Source: Candidatus Salinicoccus stercoripullorum (GTDB taxonomy: Bacteria > Bacillota > Bacilli > Staphylococcales > Salinicoccaceae). Taken from it: 64,000 nucleotides of DNA. Below, in pieces: positions 1 through 9,595 of the stretch (position 1 is the first letter of the stretch; each line of letters starts with the position of its first letter). Location of the stretch: contig DXHR01000031.1 of NCBI GenBank assembly GCA_019113295.1, positions 25,093-89,092 on the forward strand. The letters run 5' to 3'. The translations under genes and the position numbers were made by a program. A model generated the notes under the pieces. That model saw nothing but the letters and a program-made list of their open reading frames with translations. It was not told the DNA's origin and did not search any database.

Positions 1-120
1 GCACTTCAAAAAGCGAAACCTGCATCTTCAAAAGGTACTTATTTCAAGTCTGTTGCAGTGTCTTCAACTATGGGACCTGGAATCAAAGTTGACTTGAACG
101 CTATTGAAGAAACCAAGTAA
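1..120 (+). CDS. rplA: 50S ribosomal protein L1, C-terminal end (partial)
   Basis: The window opens inside a reading frame that gives 39 residues and stops at TAA 118-120. The visible tail ([16 protein letters not shown]) is the conserved C-terminus of ribosomal protein L1, which binds 23S rRNA at the mobile L1 stalk. L1 lying directly upstream of the L10 leader and rplJ is the usual Bacillota order. Only the last sixth or so of the gene is present. Confidence 0.93.
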   Translation, partial: ALQKAKPASSKGTYFKSVAVSSTMGPGIKVDLNAIEETK

Positions 121-127
121 TTGTATA

Positions 128-156
128 TTGACAACTGCGGCTTGATTGTGTATAGT
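128..156 (+). promoter_or_regulatory. Promoter of the rplJ-rplL operon
   Basis: TTGACA at 128-133 and TATAGT at 151-156 are separated by exactly 17 bp. This is a near-consensus sigma-A promoter just after the rplA stop. Transcription should begin near 163 and run into the L10 leader. Confidence 0.8.
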
Positions 157-162
157 TGCAGT

Positions 163-335
163 TGTATTTTAAATAATTACCTAAGACAGTAGGAGTACAC
201 AGTGCTTAAAACATCATCCTGCCGAGGCAACGAAAACGACTTGAATCTTATTTTTAAATATTCAAGCACTTTTTGCCGTGGGTAAAAGGTGCTTTTTTAA
301 TGCACCGGATACACAAAAATTATGGAGGTGTAACT
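163..335 (+). promoter_or_regulatory. Ribosomal protein L10 leader (autoregulatory mRNA leader)
   Basis: The 5' untranslated region of rplJ carries the hallmarks of the L10 leader of Bacillota: the segment AAGACAGTAGG followed later by CCTGCCGAGG, then an intrinsic terminator before the rplJ ribosome binding site. In the known family the L10(L12)4 complex binds this RNA and promotes termination, so excess L10 represses its own operon. The length and position fit. The mechanism here is inferred from the family. Confidence 0.85.
264..297 (+). terminator. Attenuator terminator of the L10 leader
   Basis: AGCACTTTTT pairs with AAAAGGTGCT (a G-U/A-T rich arm) and is followed by a run of six T. It ends about 38 bases before the rplJ start, where the conditional terminator of L10 leaders lies. 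Confidence 0.8.
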
Positions 336-836
336 ATGTCAAACGTAATTGAAGCTAAATCACAGCATGTCGATGCCATTTCTGAACAGCTCAAGAACTC
401 TGTATCAACAGTACTTGTTGACTACCGCGGTCTTTCAGTGTCTGAAATGACAGAACTTCGTAAACAGCTTCGTGACGCAGGTGTTGAATTCAAAGTTTAC
501 AAAAACACGATGACCCGCCGTGCAGCTGAAAAAGCTGAACTGACGGAAATCAGCGAATTCCTCACTGGCCCAAATGCGCTTGCATTTTCCAATGAAGATG
601 TGATTGCTCCGGCGAAGATCATCAACGAATTTGCGAAAGACCATGAAGCGCTTGAAATCAAAGCCGGCATCATCGAAGGTACATTCACACCGGCTGAAGA
701 TGTTAAAGCAATCGCGACACTGCCAAACAAAGACGGCCTTGTTTCCATGCTGCTGTCCGTACTTCAGGCTCCTGTCCGCAACTTCGCTTATGCAGTTAAA
801 GCTGTCGGTGAACAGAAAGAGAACGAAGAAGCTTAG
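336..836 (+). CDS. rplJ: 50S ribosomal protein L10
   Basis: This 166-residue protein starts [19 protein letters not shown] and carries the L10 core ([19 protein letters not shown]). L10 anchors L7/L12 dimers to the ribosomal stalk and is the autogenous repressor of this operon. The frame stays open upstream to 273, but the start is placed at ATG 336 because GGAGGTG at 324-330 is a good ribosome binding site and the length then fits the family. It is followed by rplL after 36 bp. Confidence 0.96.
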   Translation: MSNVIEAKSQHVDAISEQLKNSVSTVLVDYRGLSVSEMTELRKQLRDAGVEFKVYKNTMTRRAAEKAELTEISEFLTGPNALAFSNEDVIAPAKIINEFAKDHEALEIKAGIIEGTFTPAEDVKAIATLPNKDGLVSMLLSVLQAPVRNFAYAVKAVGEQKENEEA

Positions 837-872
837 TATCCAAACTAAAAAACTATTGATGGAGGAATTATA

Positions 873-1238
873 ATGACTAACGAACAAATCATTGAAGCGA
901 TTAAAGAAATGTCCGTTTTAGAACTTAACGATCTCGTTAAAGCAATTGAAGAAGAATTTGGCGTAACTGCAGCAGCTCCAGTAGCAGCAGCAGGTGCTGG
1001 TGCTGGTGAAGCGGCAGCTGAAGAGCAGACTGAATTCGACGTAGAACTTACTGACGCTGGATCTTCCAAGATCAAAGTCATCAAAGTTGTGCGCGAAGCA
1101 ACTGGCCTCGGCCTGAAAGACGCTAAAGAACTCGTTGACGGCGCTCCTAAAGTTGTTAAAGAAGGCGCTTCTAAAGAAGAAGCTGAAGAACTCAAAGCTA
1201 AACTTGAAGAAGTTGGCGCTGGCATCGAACTTAAATAA
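873..1238 (+). CDS. rplL: 50S ribosomal protein L7/L12
   Basis: This 121-residue acidic protein has an N-terminal dimerisation helix region ([20 protein letters not shown]), an Ala/Gly-rich hinge at about residues 32-50 and the conserved C-terminal domain ([20 protein letters not shown]). L7/L12 recruits translation GTPases to the ribosome. GGAGG lies just ahead of the ATG. Transcription should stop at the hairpin at 1254-1297. Confidence 0.97.
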   Translation: MTNEQIIEAIKEMSVLELNDLVKAIEEEFGVTAAAPVAAAGAGAGEAAAEEQTEFDVELTDAGSSKIKVIKVVREATGLGLKDAKELVDGAPKVVKEGASKEEAEELKAKLEEVGAGIELK

Positions 1239-1253
1239 TTTTTGTGTAAACCC

Positions 1254-1297
1254 GAAGGCTCATCTTAAACATCATGTTTAAATGGGCCTTTTTTTAA
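1254..1297 (+). terminator. Terminator after rplL
   Basis: AAGGCTCAT followed by TTAAAC pairs with GTTTAA and ATGGGCCTT, and seven T follow. This is a strong intrinsic terminator closing the rplJL operon. Confidence 0.85.
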
Positions 1298-1333
1298 TTG
1301 CTTGAAGATTGATGACTTTTTGGGAGTGATTGG

Positions 1334-1939
1334 ATGGCTCATTATTTTACGAATGATGACACCGAACATGATTTCAGGGAAATAGAATATGAACATGCTG
1401 GCAAAAAATACCGTTTCACCACCGACCGCGGGATATTTTCGCGTGAGCGCATCGATTTTGGGTCGAGGGTGCTGATCGATGCCGTAATCGCTGACTACAA
1501 CGGCAGGATTAACGACGGGTTCATTGATATGGGTGCCGGTTATGGTCCGATCGGCATTATAGCGGGGGATATCCTCGGCATGAAACCCATCATGGTGGAG
1601 GTGAACGAGGATGCATTCCGGCTCTGCAGCCGGAATGCCGCTGCAAACGATGTCCAGGCTGAAGTGTTGACACGCGCAGAGTATGATGCAGATGATGCTT
1701 TTATGAATGTCGAGCTGTATGTGACGAATCCGCCTTTCCGTGCAGGGAAAAAAGTTGTGATAGACATCATTGATGATGCGACGGAAAAGCTTTCTGAAGG
1801 CGGAGTGTTCTATATGGTGGTTCAGAAAAAACAGGGCATGCCGTCATATAAGAAGGCGATGGAAGAATCCTTCGGCAATGCAGCGTCCATACGCAACGAA
1901 AAGGGTTACCATGTGTTGAAAGGTGTCAAGAATTATTGA
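1334..1939 (+). CDS. ybxB: Class I SAM-dependent methyltransferase, RsmC/YbxB type
   Basis: A 201-residue single-domain methyltransferase. The SAM-binding loop reads DMGAGYGPIGI (about residues 71-81) and the catalytic NPPF motif at about 132-135 is typical of enzymes that methylate exocyclic amines of guanine or adenine. YbxB between rplL and rpoB is conserved in Bacillota and is related to the C-terminal half of RsmC, the 16S rRNA m2G1207 methyltransferase. The exact rRNA target is inferred from the family. GGGAGTG lies before ATG 1334. Confidence 0.85.
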   Translation: MAHYFTNDDTEHDFREIEYEHAGKKYRFTTDRGIFSRERIDFGSRVLIDAVIADYNGRINDGFIDMGAGYGPIGIIAGDILGMKPIMVEVNEDAFRLCSRNAAANDVQAEVLTRAEYDADDAFMNVELYVTNPPFRAGKKVVIDIIDDATEKLSEGGVFYMVVQKKQGMPSYKKAMEESFGNAASIRNEKGYHVLKGVKNY

Positions 1940-1953
1940 TCATAAATTTGACT

Positions 1954-1982
1954 TGACAAATGTACTGTGATATAGTTATAGA
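1954..1982 (+). promoter_or_regulatory. Promoter of rpoBC
   Basis: TTGACA at 1954-1959 and TATAGA at 1977-1982 have a 17-bp spacer, right after ybxB. The predicted leader of about 180 bases to rpoB contains no obvious terminator. Confidence 0.75.
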
Positions 1983-2168
1983 ATGTAAAAATATAATGTC
2001 AATAAGTATGCACTTTTGTGCGTTATTGATAGGAGCGTATTAAATATAGTCGATCAATATAAATAGGAAATGGGGTTGTGAAGCGATTCCGTTTTCTTTT
2101 TGTCTTATTGACTGTTTAACTGCTTCGGTGAATGTTTTACGTAATTTTTAATAGGGGTGAATCTGTCG

Positions 2169-5100
2169 ATGAGTCAACTGATTCAATATGGAAGACACGC
2201 TAAACGCAGAAGCTATGCACGTATCGAAGAGAAATTGGATCTGCCTAACCTGATCGAAATTCAGACAAAGTCCTATGACTGGTTCCTGAAAACCGGTCTG
2301 ATTGAGATGTTCAAGGACATCTCTCCTGTTGAGGACTTTACTGGCAATATGTCGCTTGAGTTTGTGGATTACAAACTGGGTGAACCGAAATATGATGAGG
2401 ATGAAGCAAAGAACCACGATGCAACATATTCTGCACCGCTGCGTGTTAAAGTGCGTCTTGTCATCAAGGAGACCGGAGAGGTCAAGGAACAGGAAGTGTT
2501 CATGGGTGACTTCCCGCTGATGACAGATACAGGTACTTTCATCATCAATGGTGCTGAACGTGTTATCGTATCGCAGCTTGTCAGGAGCCCGTCTGTCTAT
2601 TATTCAGAGAAGCTCGACAAGAACGGCAAGACAAACTTTGGTGCTACGGTGATTCCAAACCGTGGTGCATGGCTCGAATACGAAATCGATGCCAAAGATA
2701 TCGTATATGTAAGAATTGACCGTACCCGCAAGCTGCCTATGACAGTATTGCTCAGGGCTCTCGGTTTTTCCACAGACCAGGAAATTGTAGAACTCCTGGG
2801 CGACAACGAATATATCAGAAACACACTGGAAAAAGACACGACAGAAACAGTAGACCAGGCGCTCCTAGAAATATACGAACGACTTCGCCCGGGAGAACCG
2901 CCTACAGTTGAGAATGCAAGGAATCTCCTGTACTCCAGGTTCTTCGATCCGAAGCGTTACGATCTTGCAAACGTCGGCCGCTACAAGATGAACAAAAAAC
3001 TTCACCTTAAGAACCGCCTGTTCAACCAAGTGCTGGCGGAACCCATCGTTGATAAAGAAACCGGAGAAATCGTGGCGGAGGCTGGAACGACAATAGACCG
3101 CCGTACACTGGATAATATCATCGAGGTGCTGGAAGAGAGCGCCAACCTTGAAACATACCATCTTGAAAACGGGCTTCTTGATGAACCGGTGGAAATCCAG
3201 TCCATCAAAGTTGAAGCGCCGAACCAGGAAGAGGGAACGACGACTATCATCGGAAACGCATTCCCTGATGTGGAAGTCAAATCAATCACACCGTCAGATA
3301 TCATCGCCTCCATGAGCTATTTCTTCAACCTGCTGCATGGAGTGGGTCATACAGATGATATCGATCACCTCGGCAACCGTCGTCTGCGCTCTGTGGGCGA
3401 ATTGCTGCAGAACCAGTTCAGAATCGGGGTATCCCGTATGGAGCGTGTCGTAAGGGAACGTATGTCGATCCAGGATACAGAATCGATCACACCGCAGCAG
3501 CTGATCAACATCAGACCTGTGATTGCATCCATCAAAGAATTCTTTGGAAGTTCACAGCTTTCACAATTCATGGACCAGACGAACCCGCTTGCAGAACTTA
3601 CGCATAAACGACGCCTCTTCGCTCTCGGACCCGGCGGACTGACGCGAGAACGTGCCGGCATGGAAGTGCGTGACGTACACTACTCCCACTACGGACGCAT
3701 GTGTCCGATTGAAACACCGGAGGGACCGAACATCGGTCTGATCAACTCACTGTCAAGCTACGCACGGGTGAATGAATTCGGCTTTATCGAGACGCCTTAC
3801 CGCAGAGTGGATGCTGAAACGAACAAAGTGACGGCCCATACCGACTACCTTACAGCTGACGAAGAGGACAACTATGTAGTCGCACAGGCCAACGCTGCGC
3901 TTGAAGAAGATGGATCATTCATCAATGAAGAGATCCTCTGCCGTTTCCGCGGCAACAACACCAAAATGGCAAGGGAACGCATGGACTACATGGATGTTTC
4001 ACCGAAACAGGTAGTATCTGCAGCGACGGCGTGCATCCCGTTCCTCGAGAACGATGACTCCAACCGTGCTCTCATGGGGGCGAACATGCAACGTCAGGCG
4101 GTACCTCTCCTGATTCCTGAATCCCCGCATATCGGTACCGGCATGGAGCACGTGGCAGCACGTGATTCCGGCGCAGCAATCGTATCCCGCTACAAGGGTC
4201 GTGTAGAACACGTAGCAGCCAATGAAGTGCATGTACGCCGCATCGAAGAAGAGAACGGCAAAGAGACAGAAACTGAAAAAGATATATACAAGATGTCCAA
4301 ATTCATACGTTCCAACTCGGGAACATGCTATAACCAGAAGCCGATCGTATCGACGGGCGATGTCGTATCCAAAGGTGAAATACTTGCCGATGGTCCTTCC
4401 ATGGACAACGGTGAAATGGCACTCGGCAGAAACGTAGTAGTCGGCTTCATGACATGGGACGGCTACAACTACGAGGATGCTGTCATCATGAGTGAACGCC
4501 TTGTGAAGGATGATGTCTATACATCCATCCATATCGAGGAATATGAATCTGAGTCACGTGATACAAAACTCGGGCCTGAGGAAATCACACGCGATATTCC
4601 GAACGTTTCGGATAATGCACTGAAGAAACTTGATGACAGAGGTATTGTACACATTGGTGCCGAAGTCAAAGATGGCGATATTCTCGTTGGTAAAGTGACG
4701 CCTAAGGGCGTTACCGAGCTCACAGCGGAAGAACGCCTCCTGCATGCAATATTCGGTGAAAAGGCGAGGGAAGTCCGCGATACATCACTCCGTGTTCCAC
4801 ACGGTGCAGGTGGTATCGTCCTCGATGTCAAAGTCTTCAACCGTGCAGATGGCGATGAGCTGTCACCAGGCGTCAACCAGCTTGTCCGCGTCTATATCGT
4901 TCAGAAGAGGAAAATCAGTGTAGGGGATAAGATGTGTGGACGTCACGGTAACAAAGGTGTAATCTCCAGGATTCTCCCGGAAGAAGATATGCCTTATCTG
5001 CCGGATGGCACACCAATCGACATCATGCTCAACCCGCTCGGGGTGCCTTCACGTATGAACATCGGACAGGTGCTTGAGCTTCACCTGGGCATGGCGGCGA

Positions 5101-5705
5101 GAGCCATGGGCCTTAAGATGGCGTCACCTGTATTTGACGGTGCGAATGAAGAAGACGTATGGAGCACAATGGAAGAAGCAGGACTTGCCCGCGACGGTAA
5201 GACGGTCCTCTATGACGGACGCACAGGCGAACCGTTCGAGAACCGTATATCCGTAGGCGTGATGTACATGCTGAAACTTGCGCACATGGTAGATGATAAA
5301 CTGCACGCCAGAAGTACAGGACCATATTCACTCGTTACACAGCAGCCGCTTGGTGGTAAAGCACAATTCGGTGGACAGCGTTTCGGAGAGATGGAGGTAT
5401 GGGCGCTTGAAGCATACGGTGCTGCGTATACCCTGCAGGAAATCCTGACAGTCAAATCTGACGATACAGTTGGACGCGTGAAGACGTATGAAGCGATTGT
5501 CAAAGGAGAAAATGTCCCTAAACCTGGTGTGCCTGAATCTTTCCGCGTATTGATGAAGGAACTTCAAAGTCTTGGTCTTGATGTCAACATTCTCGATGAG
5601 AACGATGAAGAGATTGAAATGAGAGACACCGAAGAGGATGAAACATCCAATCAGGTTAACTTGAGTGAGAACACTGCTGCTAAAACTGAAGATGTAACTG
5701 AATGA
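2169..5705 (+). CDS. rpoB: DNA-directed RNA polymerase subunit beta
   Basis: A 1178-residue RpoB, close to the staphylococcal length. ATG 2169 is preferred over the in-frame GTG 2157 because AGGGGTGA (2153-2160) then sits eight bases upstream and the N-terminus [19 protein letters not shown] matches relatives. The rifampicin region reads [20 protein letters not shown] followed by [10 protein letters not shown]. The residue equivalent to E. coli Ser531 is therefore Phe (codon TTC 3618-3620, residue 484), while the Gln, Asp and His contacts (E. coli 513, 516, 526) are kept. The C-terminal tail after about residue 1150 is acidic and variable. rpoC follows after 37 bp. Confidence 0.97.
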   Translation: MSQLIQYGRHAKRRSYARIEEKLDLPNLIEIQTKSYDWFLKTGLIEMFKDISPVEDFTGNMSLEFVDYKLGEPKYDEDEAKNHDATYSAPLRVKVRLVIKETGEVKEQEVFMGDFPLMTDTGTFIINGAERVIVSQLVRSPSVYYSEKLDKNGKTNFGATVIPNRGAWLEYEIDAKDIVYVRIDRTRKLPMTVLLRALGFSTDQEIVELLGDNEYIRNTLEKDTTETVDQALLEIYERLRPGEPPTVENARNLLYSRFFDPKRYDLANVGRYKMNKKLHLKNRLFNQVLAEPIVDKETGEIVAEAGTTIDRRTLDNIIEVLEESANLETYHLENGLLDEPVEIQSIKVEAPNQEEGTTTIIGNAFPDVEVKSITPSDIIASMSYFFNLLHGVGHTDDIDHLGNRRLRSVGELLQNQFRIGVSRMERVVRERMSIQDTESITPQQLINIRPVIASIKEFFGSSQLSQFMDQTNPLAELTHKRRLFALGPGGLTRERAGMEVRDVHYSHYGRMCPIETPEGPNIGLINSLSSYARVNEFGFIETPYRRVDAETNKVTAHTDYLTADEEDNYVVAQANAALEEDGSFINEEILCRFRGNNTKMARERMDYMDVSPKQVVSAATACIPFLENDDSNRALMGANMQRQAVPLLIPESPHIGTGMEHVAARDSGAAIVSRYKGRVEHVAANEVHVRRIEEENGKETETEKDIYKMSKFIRSNSGTCYNQKPIVSTGDVVSKGEILADGPSMDNGEMALGRNVVVGFMTWDGYNYEDAVIMSERLVKDDVYTSIHIEEYESESRDTKLGPEEITRDIPNVSDNALKKLDDRGIVHIGAEVKDGDILVGKVTPKGVTELTAEERLLHAIFGEKAREVRDTSLRVPHGAGGIVLDVKVFNRADGDELSPGVNQLVRVYIVQKRKISVGDKMCGRHGNKGVISRILPEEDMPYLPDGTPIDIMLNPLGVPSRMNIGQVLELHLGMAARAMGLKMASPVFDGANEEDVWSTMEEAGLARDGKTVLYDGRTGEPFENRISVGVMYMLKLAHMVDDKLHARSTGPYSLVTQQPLGGKAQFGGQRFGEMEVWALEAYGAAYTLQEILTVKSDDTVGRVKTYEAIVKGENVPKPGVPESFRVLMKELQSLGLDVNILDENDEEIEMRDTEEDETSNQVNLSENTAAKTEDVTE

Positions 5706-5742
5706 TGACTGAGCTTGATAAAACTTTAGGGAGGAAAGCTCA

Positions 5743-8700
5743 TTGATAGATGTTAATAGATTCCAATATATGAAAATAGGTTTGGCTTCATCTGAAAAGA
5801 TCCGTTCCTGGTCTTTCGGTGAAGTGAAAAAACCAGAAACAATCAACTATAGAACGCTTAAGCCCGAGCGTGACGGTCTGTTCTGTGAGAAGATTTTCGG
5901 CCCGACCAAAGACTGGGAATGCAGCTGCGGCAAATATAAACGTGTAAGGTACAAAGGCATGGTCTGTGACCGCTGCGGCGTCGAAGTGACCCGTGCCAAA
6001 GTACGCCGTGAGAGAATGGGGCATATTGAACTTGCTGCCCCTGTTTCCCACATATGGTATTTCAAAGGCATCCCTTCCCGCATGGGGCTGCTTTTGGACA
6101 TGTCACCGCGTTCCCTTGAAGAGGTCATTTATTTTGCCTCCTACGTGGTAGTCAAGCCCGGTTCCACCGGACTTGAGCCGAAACAGCTGCTGACAGAGCG
6201 TGAGTATCGTGAATACTACGACAAGCACGGCAACACTTTCACCGCAAAGATGGGTGCTGAAGCGATCAGGGATCTTCTGGAGGATGTGAAACTCGACGAA
6301 GAGCTTGAAATGCTCAGGAAAGAACTTGAAACTGCGACAGGTCAGCGTCTGACAAGAGCGATCAAGCGCCTTGAAGTCGTCGAGTCATTCCGCAGTTCCG
6401 GCAACAATCCTGCATGGATGATCCTCGATGTACTACCGATCATCCCGCCGGAAATCCGTCCGATGGTACAGCTGGACGGCGGCCGCTTCGCAACGAGTGA
6501 CCTGAACGATCTCTACCGTCGTGTGATCAACCGTAACAACCGCCTGAAACGCCTGCTCGACCTTGGTGCTCCCGGCATCATCGTGCAGAACGAGAAGCGT
6601 ATGCTGCAGGAAGCGGTGGATGCGCTGATCGATAACGGCCGCCGTGGCCGTCCTGTGACAGGGCCGGGCAACCGTCCGCTCAAATCCCTCTCACACATGC
6701 TCAAAGGTAAGCAGGGACGTTTCCGTCAGAATCTGCTCGGTAAGCGTGTCGACTATTCCGGCCGTTCTGTTATCGTCGTAGGCCCTTCCCTCAAAATGTA
6801 CCAGTGCGGTCTGCCGAGGGAAATGGCGCTCGAACTCTTCAAACCTTTCGTCATGAAAGAGCTTGTTGAACGTGAGATGGCGACGAATATCAAAAATGCC
6901 AAAGGTAAGATCGAACGTATGGAGAATGAAGTATGGGACGTTCTTGAAGATGTCATCAAGGAACACCCGGTACTGCTCAACCGTGCACCGACACTCCACC
7001 GTCTGGGAATACAGGCATTTGAGGCGACGCTGGTGGAAGGACGTGCGATCCGTCTCCATCCGCTCGTGACGACAGCCTACAACGCCGACTTTGACGGCGA
7101 CCAGATGGCCGTCCACGTACCGCTTTCAAAAGAAGCCCAGGCGGAAGCACGCATGCTGATGCTTGCGGCACAGAATATTCTTAACCCGAAAGATGGTAAA
7201 CCGGTTGTTACACCATCACAGGATATGGTTCTCGGTAACTACTATCTGACGCTCGAACGAGAAAATGAAAAGCGTGAAGGACATATCTTCAAGGATGCCA
7301 ACGAAGTGGTCATGGCGTACCAGAACGGTTACGTCGGATTGCATACACGCATTGGCGTCCATACAAATGCATATGGAGCAGAGAAAGTCTCTGAAGATAA
7401 CGAAGGCAAGATTCTGATGACAACCACGGGTAAAGTCATCTTCAACCAGATCATGCCACCGTCCTTCCCTTATATAAACGAACCGACAAGGGAGAACCTG
7501 GAGTTCAAGACACCGGACAAATACTTCGTCAGGGCATCCGAACTTGGTGAAGAAGGACTGAGGGCCAGGTTTGAAGAGACGCCTGTCGGCGAGCCGTTCA
7601 ACAAGAAATTCCTCGGCCAGATCATTGCCGAAGTATTCAACAAGTTCCACATTACAGAAACATCCGTAATGCTGGACCTTATGAAAGACCTTGGATTCAA
7701 GTATTCTTCCAAAGCGGGTATCACAGTAGGGGTATCCGACATCGTCGTCCTTCCTGATAAGCAGGAGATCATCGATGAAACGGAAGAGAAAGTGGAGAAA
7801 ATCCAGAAGCAGTTTACACGCGGTCTTATTACAGAAGAAGAACGCTACGGTGCTGTCATTGAACTCTGGACGAAGGCGAAAGATGTCATACAGGAGCGCC
7901 TGATGCAGTCGCTTGACCGTCTGAACCCGATCTACATGATGAGTGACTCCGGTGCCCGTGGTAACGCATCTAACTTCACACAGCTTGCCGGTATGCGTGG
8001 TCTGATGGCCAACCCGTCCGGACAGATCATCGAACTTCCGATCAAATCAAGCTTCCGTGAAGGTCTGACAGTACTAGAGTACTTCATATCCACTCACGGT
8101 GCCCGTAAAGGTCTTGCGGATACAGCACTTAAGACAGCCGACTCAGGTTACCTGACACGTCGTCTTGTCGACGTTGCGCAGGATGTCATCGTCCGCGAAG
8201 AAGACTGCGGAACAGACAAAGGCCTGCTGGTTTCCGCACTTACCGAAGGTTCTGAACTGATCGAACCGCTGATTGACCGCCTTGAAGGCCGCTATTCAAA
8301 AGAGACGGTAAGACATCCGGAAACAAACGAAATCCTTGTGCGTTCCAATGAATTGATCACATCCGATCTTGCCAAGGAAATCGTGGCAAGCGGCGTCGAA
8401 GAGATGTATATCCGTTCGGCATTCACCTGCAACACACGCCACGGCGTCTGCGAACGCTGCTACGGCAAAAACCTGGCAACAGGCGAAAAAGTAGAAGCCG
8501 GTGAAGCAGTTGGAACTATCGCTGCCCAGTCCATCGGTGAGCCGGGTACACAGCTTACGATGCGTACATTCCACACAGGCGGTGTCGCAGGAAGCGACAT
8601 CACCCAGGGTCTGCCGCGTATCCAGGAACTGTTCGAAGCCCGTAACCCGAAAGGTCAGGCAGCCGTCTCTGAAATCCGCGGTGCGGTCACTGATATCGAG

Positions 8701-9366
8701 ATCGTCAAAGATCGCCAGCAGGAAGTCAAAATCAAAGGCGAACAGGAGACGAAGTCGTATACTGTACCTGCCACTGCAAGACTGATAGTGGATATCGGTG
8801 ACGTCGTCGAACCGGGTCAGCCGCTTAATGAAGGTTCGATCGAACCTAAAGAATTGCTGACAATCGCCGGTCTGAACCGCACTCAGGAATACCTTCTCAA
8901 AGAAGTTCAGAAGGTATACCGCATGCAGGGTGTTGAAATCGATGATAAACACGTTGAGGTCATGGTAAGGCAGATGCTCAGAAAAGTGAGGATCATCGAC
9001 GCAGGAGATACTTCATTGCTGCCGGGTGCTCTTGTGGATATCCATCAGTTCACGGATTCCAACAAGGACATCTTCAAGAAACGCAAACGGCCTGCGACAG
9101 CAAAACCGGTACTGCTTGGTATTACCAAAGCATCTCTTGAAACAGAAAGCTTCCTGTCCGCAGCAAGCTTCCAGGAAACGACAAGAGTTCTTACAGATGC
9201 CGCAATCAAAGGCAAACGTGATGAACTGCTCGGCCTTAAAGAGAACGTCATCATTGGTAAACTGATACCTGCCGGTACAGGTATGCCGAAATACCGTGAT
9301 GTCGAAATTGATGTCGAATCAAAACCTGTAGAAGAAGTGCAGGAGGAAGTACTGGTAGAAGAATAG
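5743..9366 (+). CDS. rpoC: DNA-directed RNA polymerase subunit beta'
   Basis: A 1207-residue RpoC. The N-terminal zinc ribbon has Cys60, Cys62, Cys75 and Cys78. The catalytic [12 protein letters not shown] motif binds the active-site magnesium. A second cysteine cluster ([11 protein letters not shown]) and the trigger-loop/bridge-helix region are present. The start is TTG 5743, supported by GGGAGG just upstream and by the conserved N-terminus [15 protein letters not shown]. It forms the catalytic core with RpoB and ends just before a strong terminator. Confidence 0.97.
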   Translation: MIDVNRFQYMKIGLASSEKIRSWSFGEVKKPETINYRTLKPERDGLFCEKIFGPTKDWECSCGKYKRVRYKGMVCDRCGVEVTRAKVRRERMGHIELAAPVSHIWYFKGIPSRMGLLLDMSPRSLEEVIYFASYVVVKPGSTGLEPKQLLTEREYREYYDKHGNTFTAKMGAEAIRDLLEDVKLDEELEMLRKELETATGQRLTRAIKRLEVVESFRSSGNNPAWMILDVLPIIPPEIRPMVQLDGGRFATSDLNDLYRRVINRNNRLKRLLDLGAPGIIVQNEKRMLQEAVDALIDNGRRGRPVTGPGNRPLKSLSHMLKGKQGRFRQNLLGKRVDYSGRSVIVVGPSLKMYQCGLPREMALELFKPFVMKELVEREMATNIKNAKGKIERMENEVWDVLEDVIKEHPVLLNRAPTLHRLGIQAFEATLVEGRAIRLHPLVTTAYNADFDGDQMAVHVPLSKEAQAEARMLMLAAQNILNPKDGKPVVTPSQDMVLGNYYLTLERENEKREGHIFKDANEVVMAYQNGYVGLHTRIGVHTNAYGAEKVSEDNEGKILMTTTGKVIFNQIMPPSFPYINEPTRENLEFKTPDKYFVRASELGEEGLRARFEETPVGEPFNKKFLGQIIAEVFNKFHITETSVMLDLMKDLGFKYSSKAGITVGVSDIVVLPDKQEIIDETEEKVEKIQKQFTRGLITEEERYGAVIELWTKAKDVIQERLMQSLDRLNPIYMMSDSGARGNASNFTQLAGMRGLMANPSGQIIELPIKSSFREGLTVLEYFISTHGARKGLADTALKTADSGYLTRRLVDVAQDVIVREEDCGTDKGLLVSALTEGSELIEPLIDRLEGRYSKETVRHPETNEILVRSNELITSDLAKEIVASGVEEMYIRSAFTCNTRHGVCERCYGKNLATGEKVEAGEAVGTIAAQSIGEPGTQLTMRTFHTGGVAGSDITQGLPRIQELFEARNPKGQAAVSEIRGAVTDIEIVKDRQQEVKIKGEQETKSYTVPATARLIVDIGDVVEPGQPLNEGSIEPKELLTIAGLNRTQEYLLKEVQKVYRMQGVEIDDKHVEVMVRQMLRKVRIIDAGDTSLLPGALVDIHQFTDSNKDIFKKRKRPATAKPVLLGITKASLETESFLSAASFQETTRVLTDAAIKGKRDELLGLKENVIIGKLIPAGTGMPKYRDVEIDVESKPVEEVQEEVLVEE

Positions 9367-9380
9367 TATATCCAGATAAA

Positions 9381-9413
9381 AGCAGCACCCCTTTAAGGGG
9401 TGCTGCTTTTTAT
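9381..9413 (+). terminator. Terminator after rpoC
   Basis: AGCAGCACCCC pairs perfectly with GGGGTGCTGCT around a TTTAA loop, followed by a T run. It separates rpoBC from the surface-protein gene. Confidence 0.9.
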
Positions 9414-9439
9414 ATACTTGGAACAAAATGTAAAAATAG

Positions 9440-9468
9440 TTACGGAAATGTTACAGAATCATTATAAT
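9440..9468 (+). promoter_or_regulatory. Possible promoter of the LPXTG protein gene
   Basis: A perfect TATAAT at 9463-9468 lies 17 bp after the weak -35 candidate TTACGG (9440-9445), giving a leader of about 120 bases. The -35 match is poor, so the gene may need an activator or the site may be elsewhere. Confidence 0.45.
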
Positions 9469-9595
9469 AGCATTACATTTCAGGGAAAATGTGGAAACAA
9501 TTGAAAAATATTTACGTTCGTATAGAATCTGAACTAGCTAGTTTACTTTTTACTTCTTGGAATCTACATAATTAAATACTTAAAGGGGAGATCTT

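Noticed and set aside
845..1225. Long antisense ORF opposite rplL, and similar antisense ORFs opposite rpoB, rpoC and fusA
   Set aside because: They mirror the codon pattern of highly expressed genes on the other strand, have Ser/Ala- or Cys/Phe-rich nonsense compositions and no ribosome binding sites.
2157..2168. GTG start for rpoB at 2157
   Set aside because: The GTG overlaps the ribosome binding site itself; ATG 2169 has correct spacing and matches the conserved N-terminus.
9421..9470. WalR-type binding site (TGTWAH-N5-TGTWAH) upstream of the LPXTG gene
   Set aside because: Half-sites TGTAAA (9429) and TGTTAC (9449) exist but are 20 bp apart start to start instead of 11, so the motif is not met.
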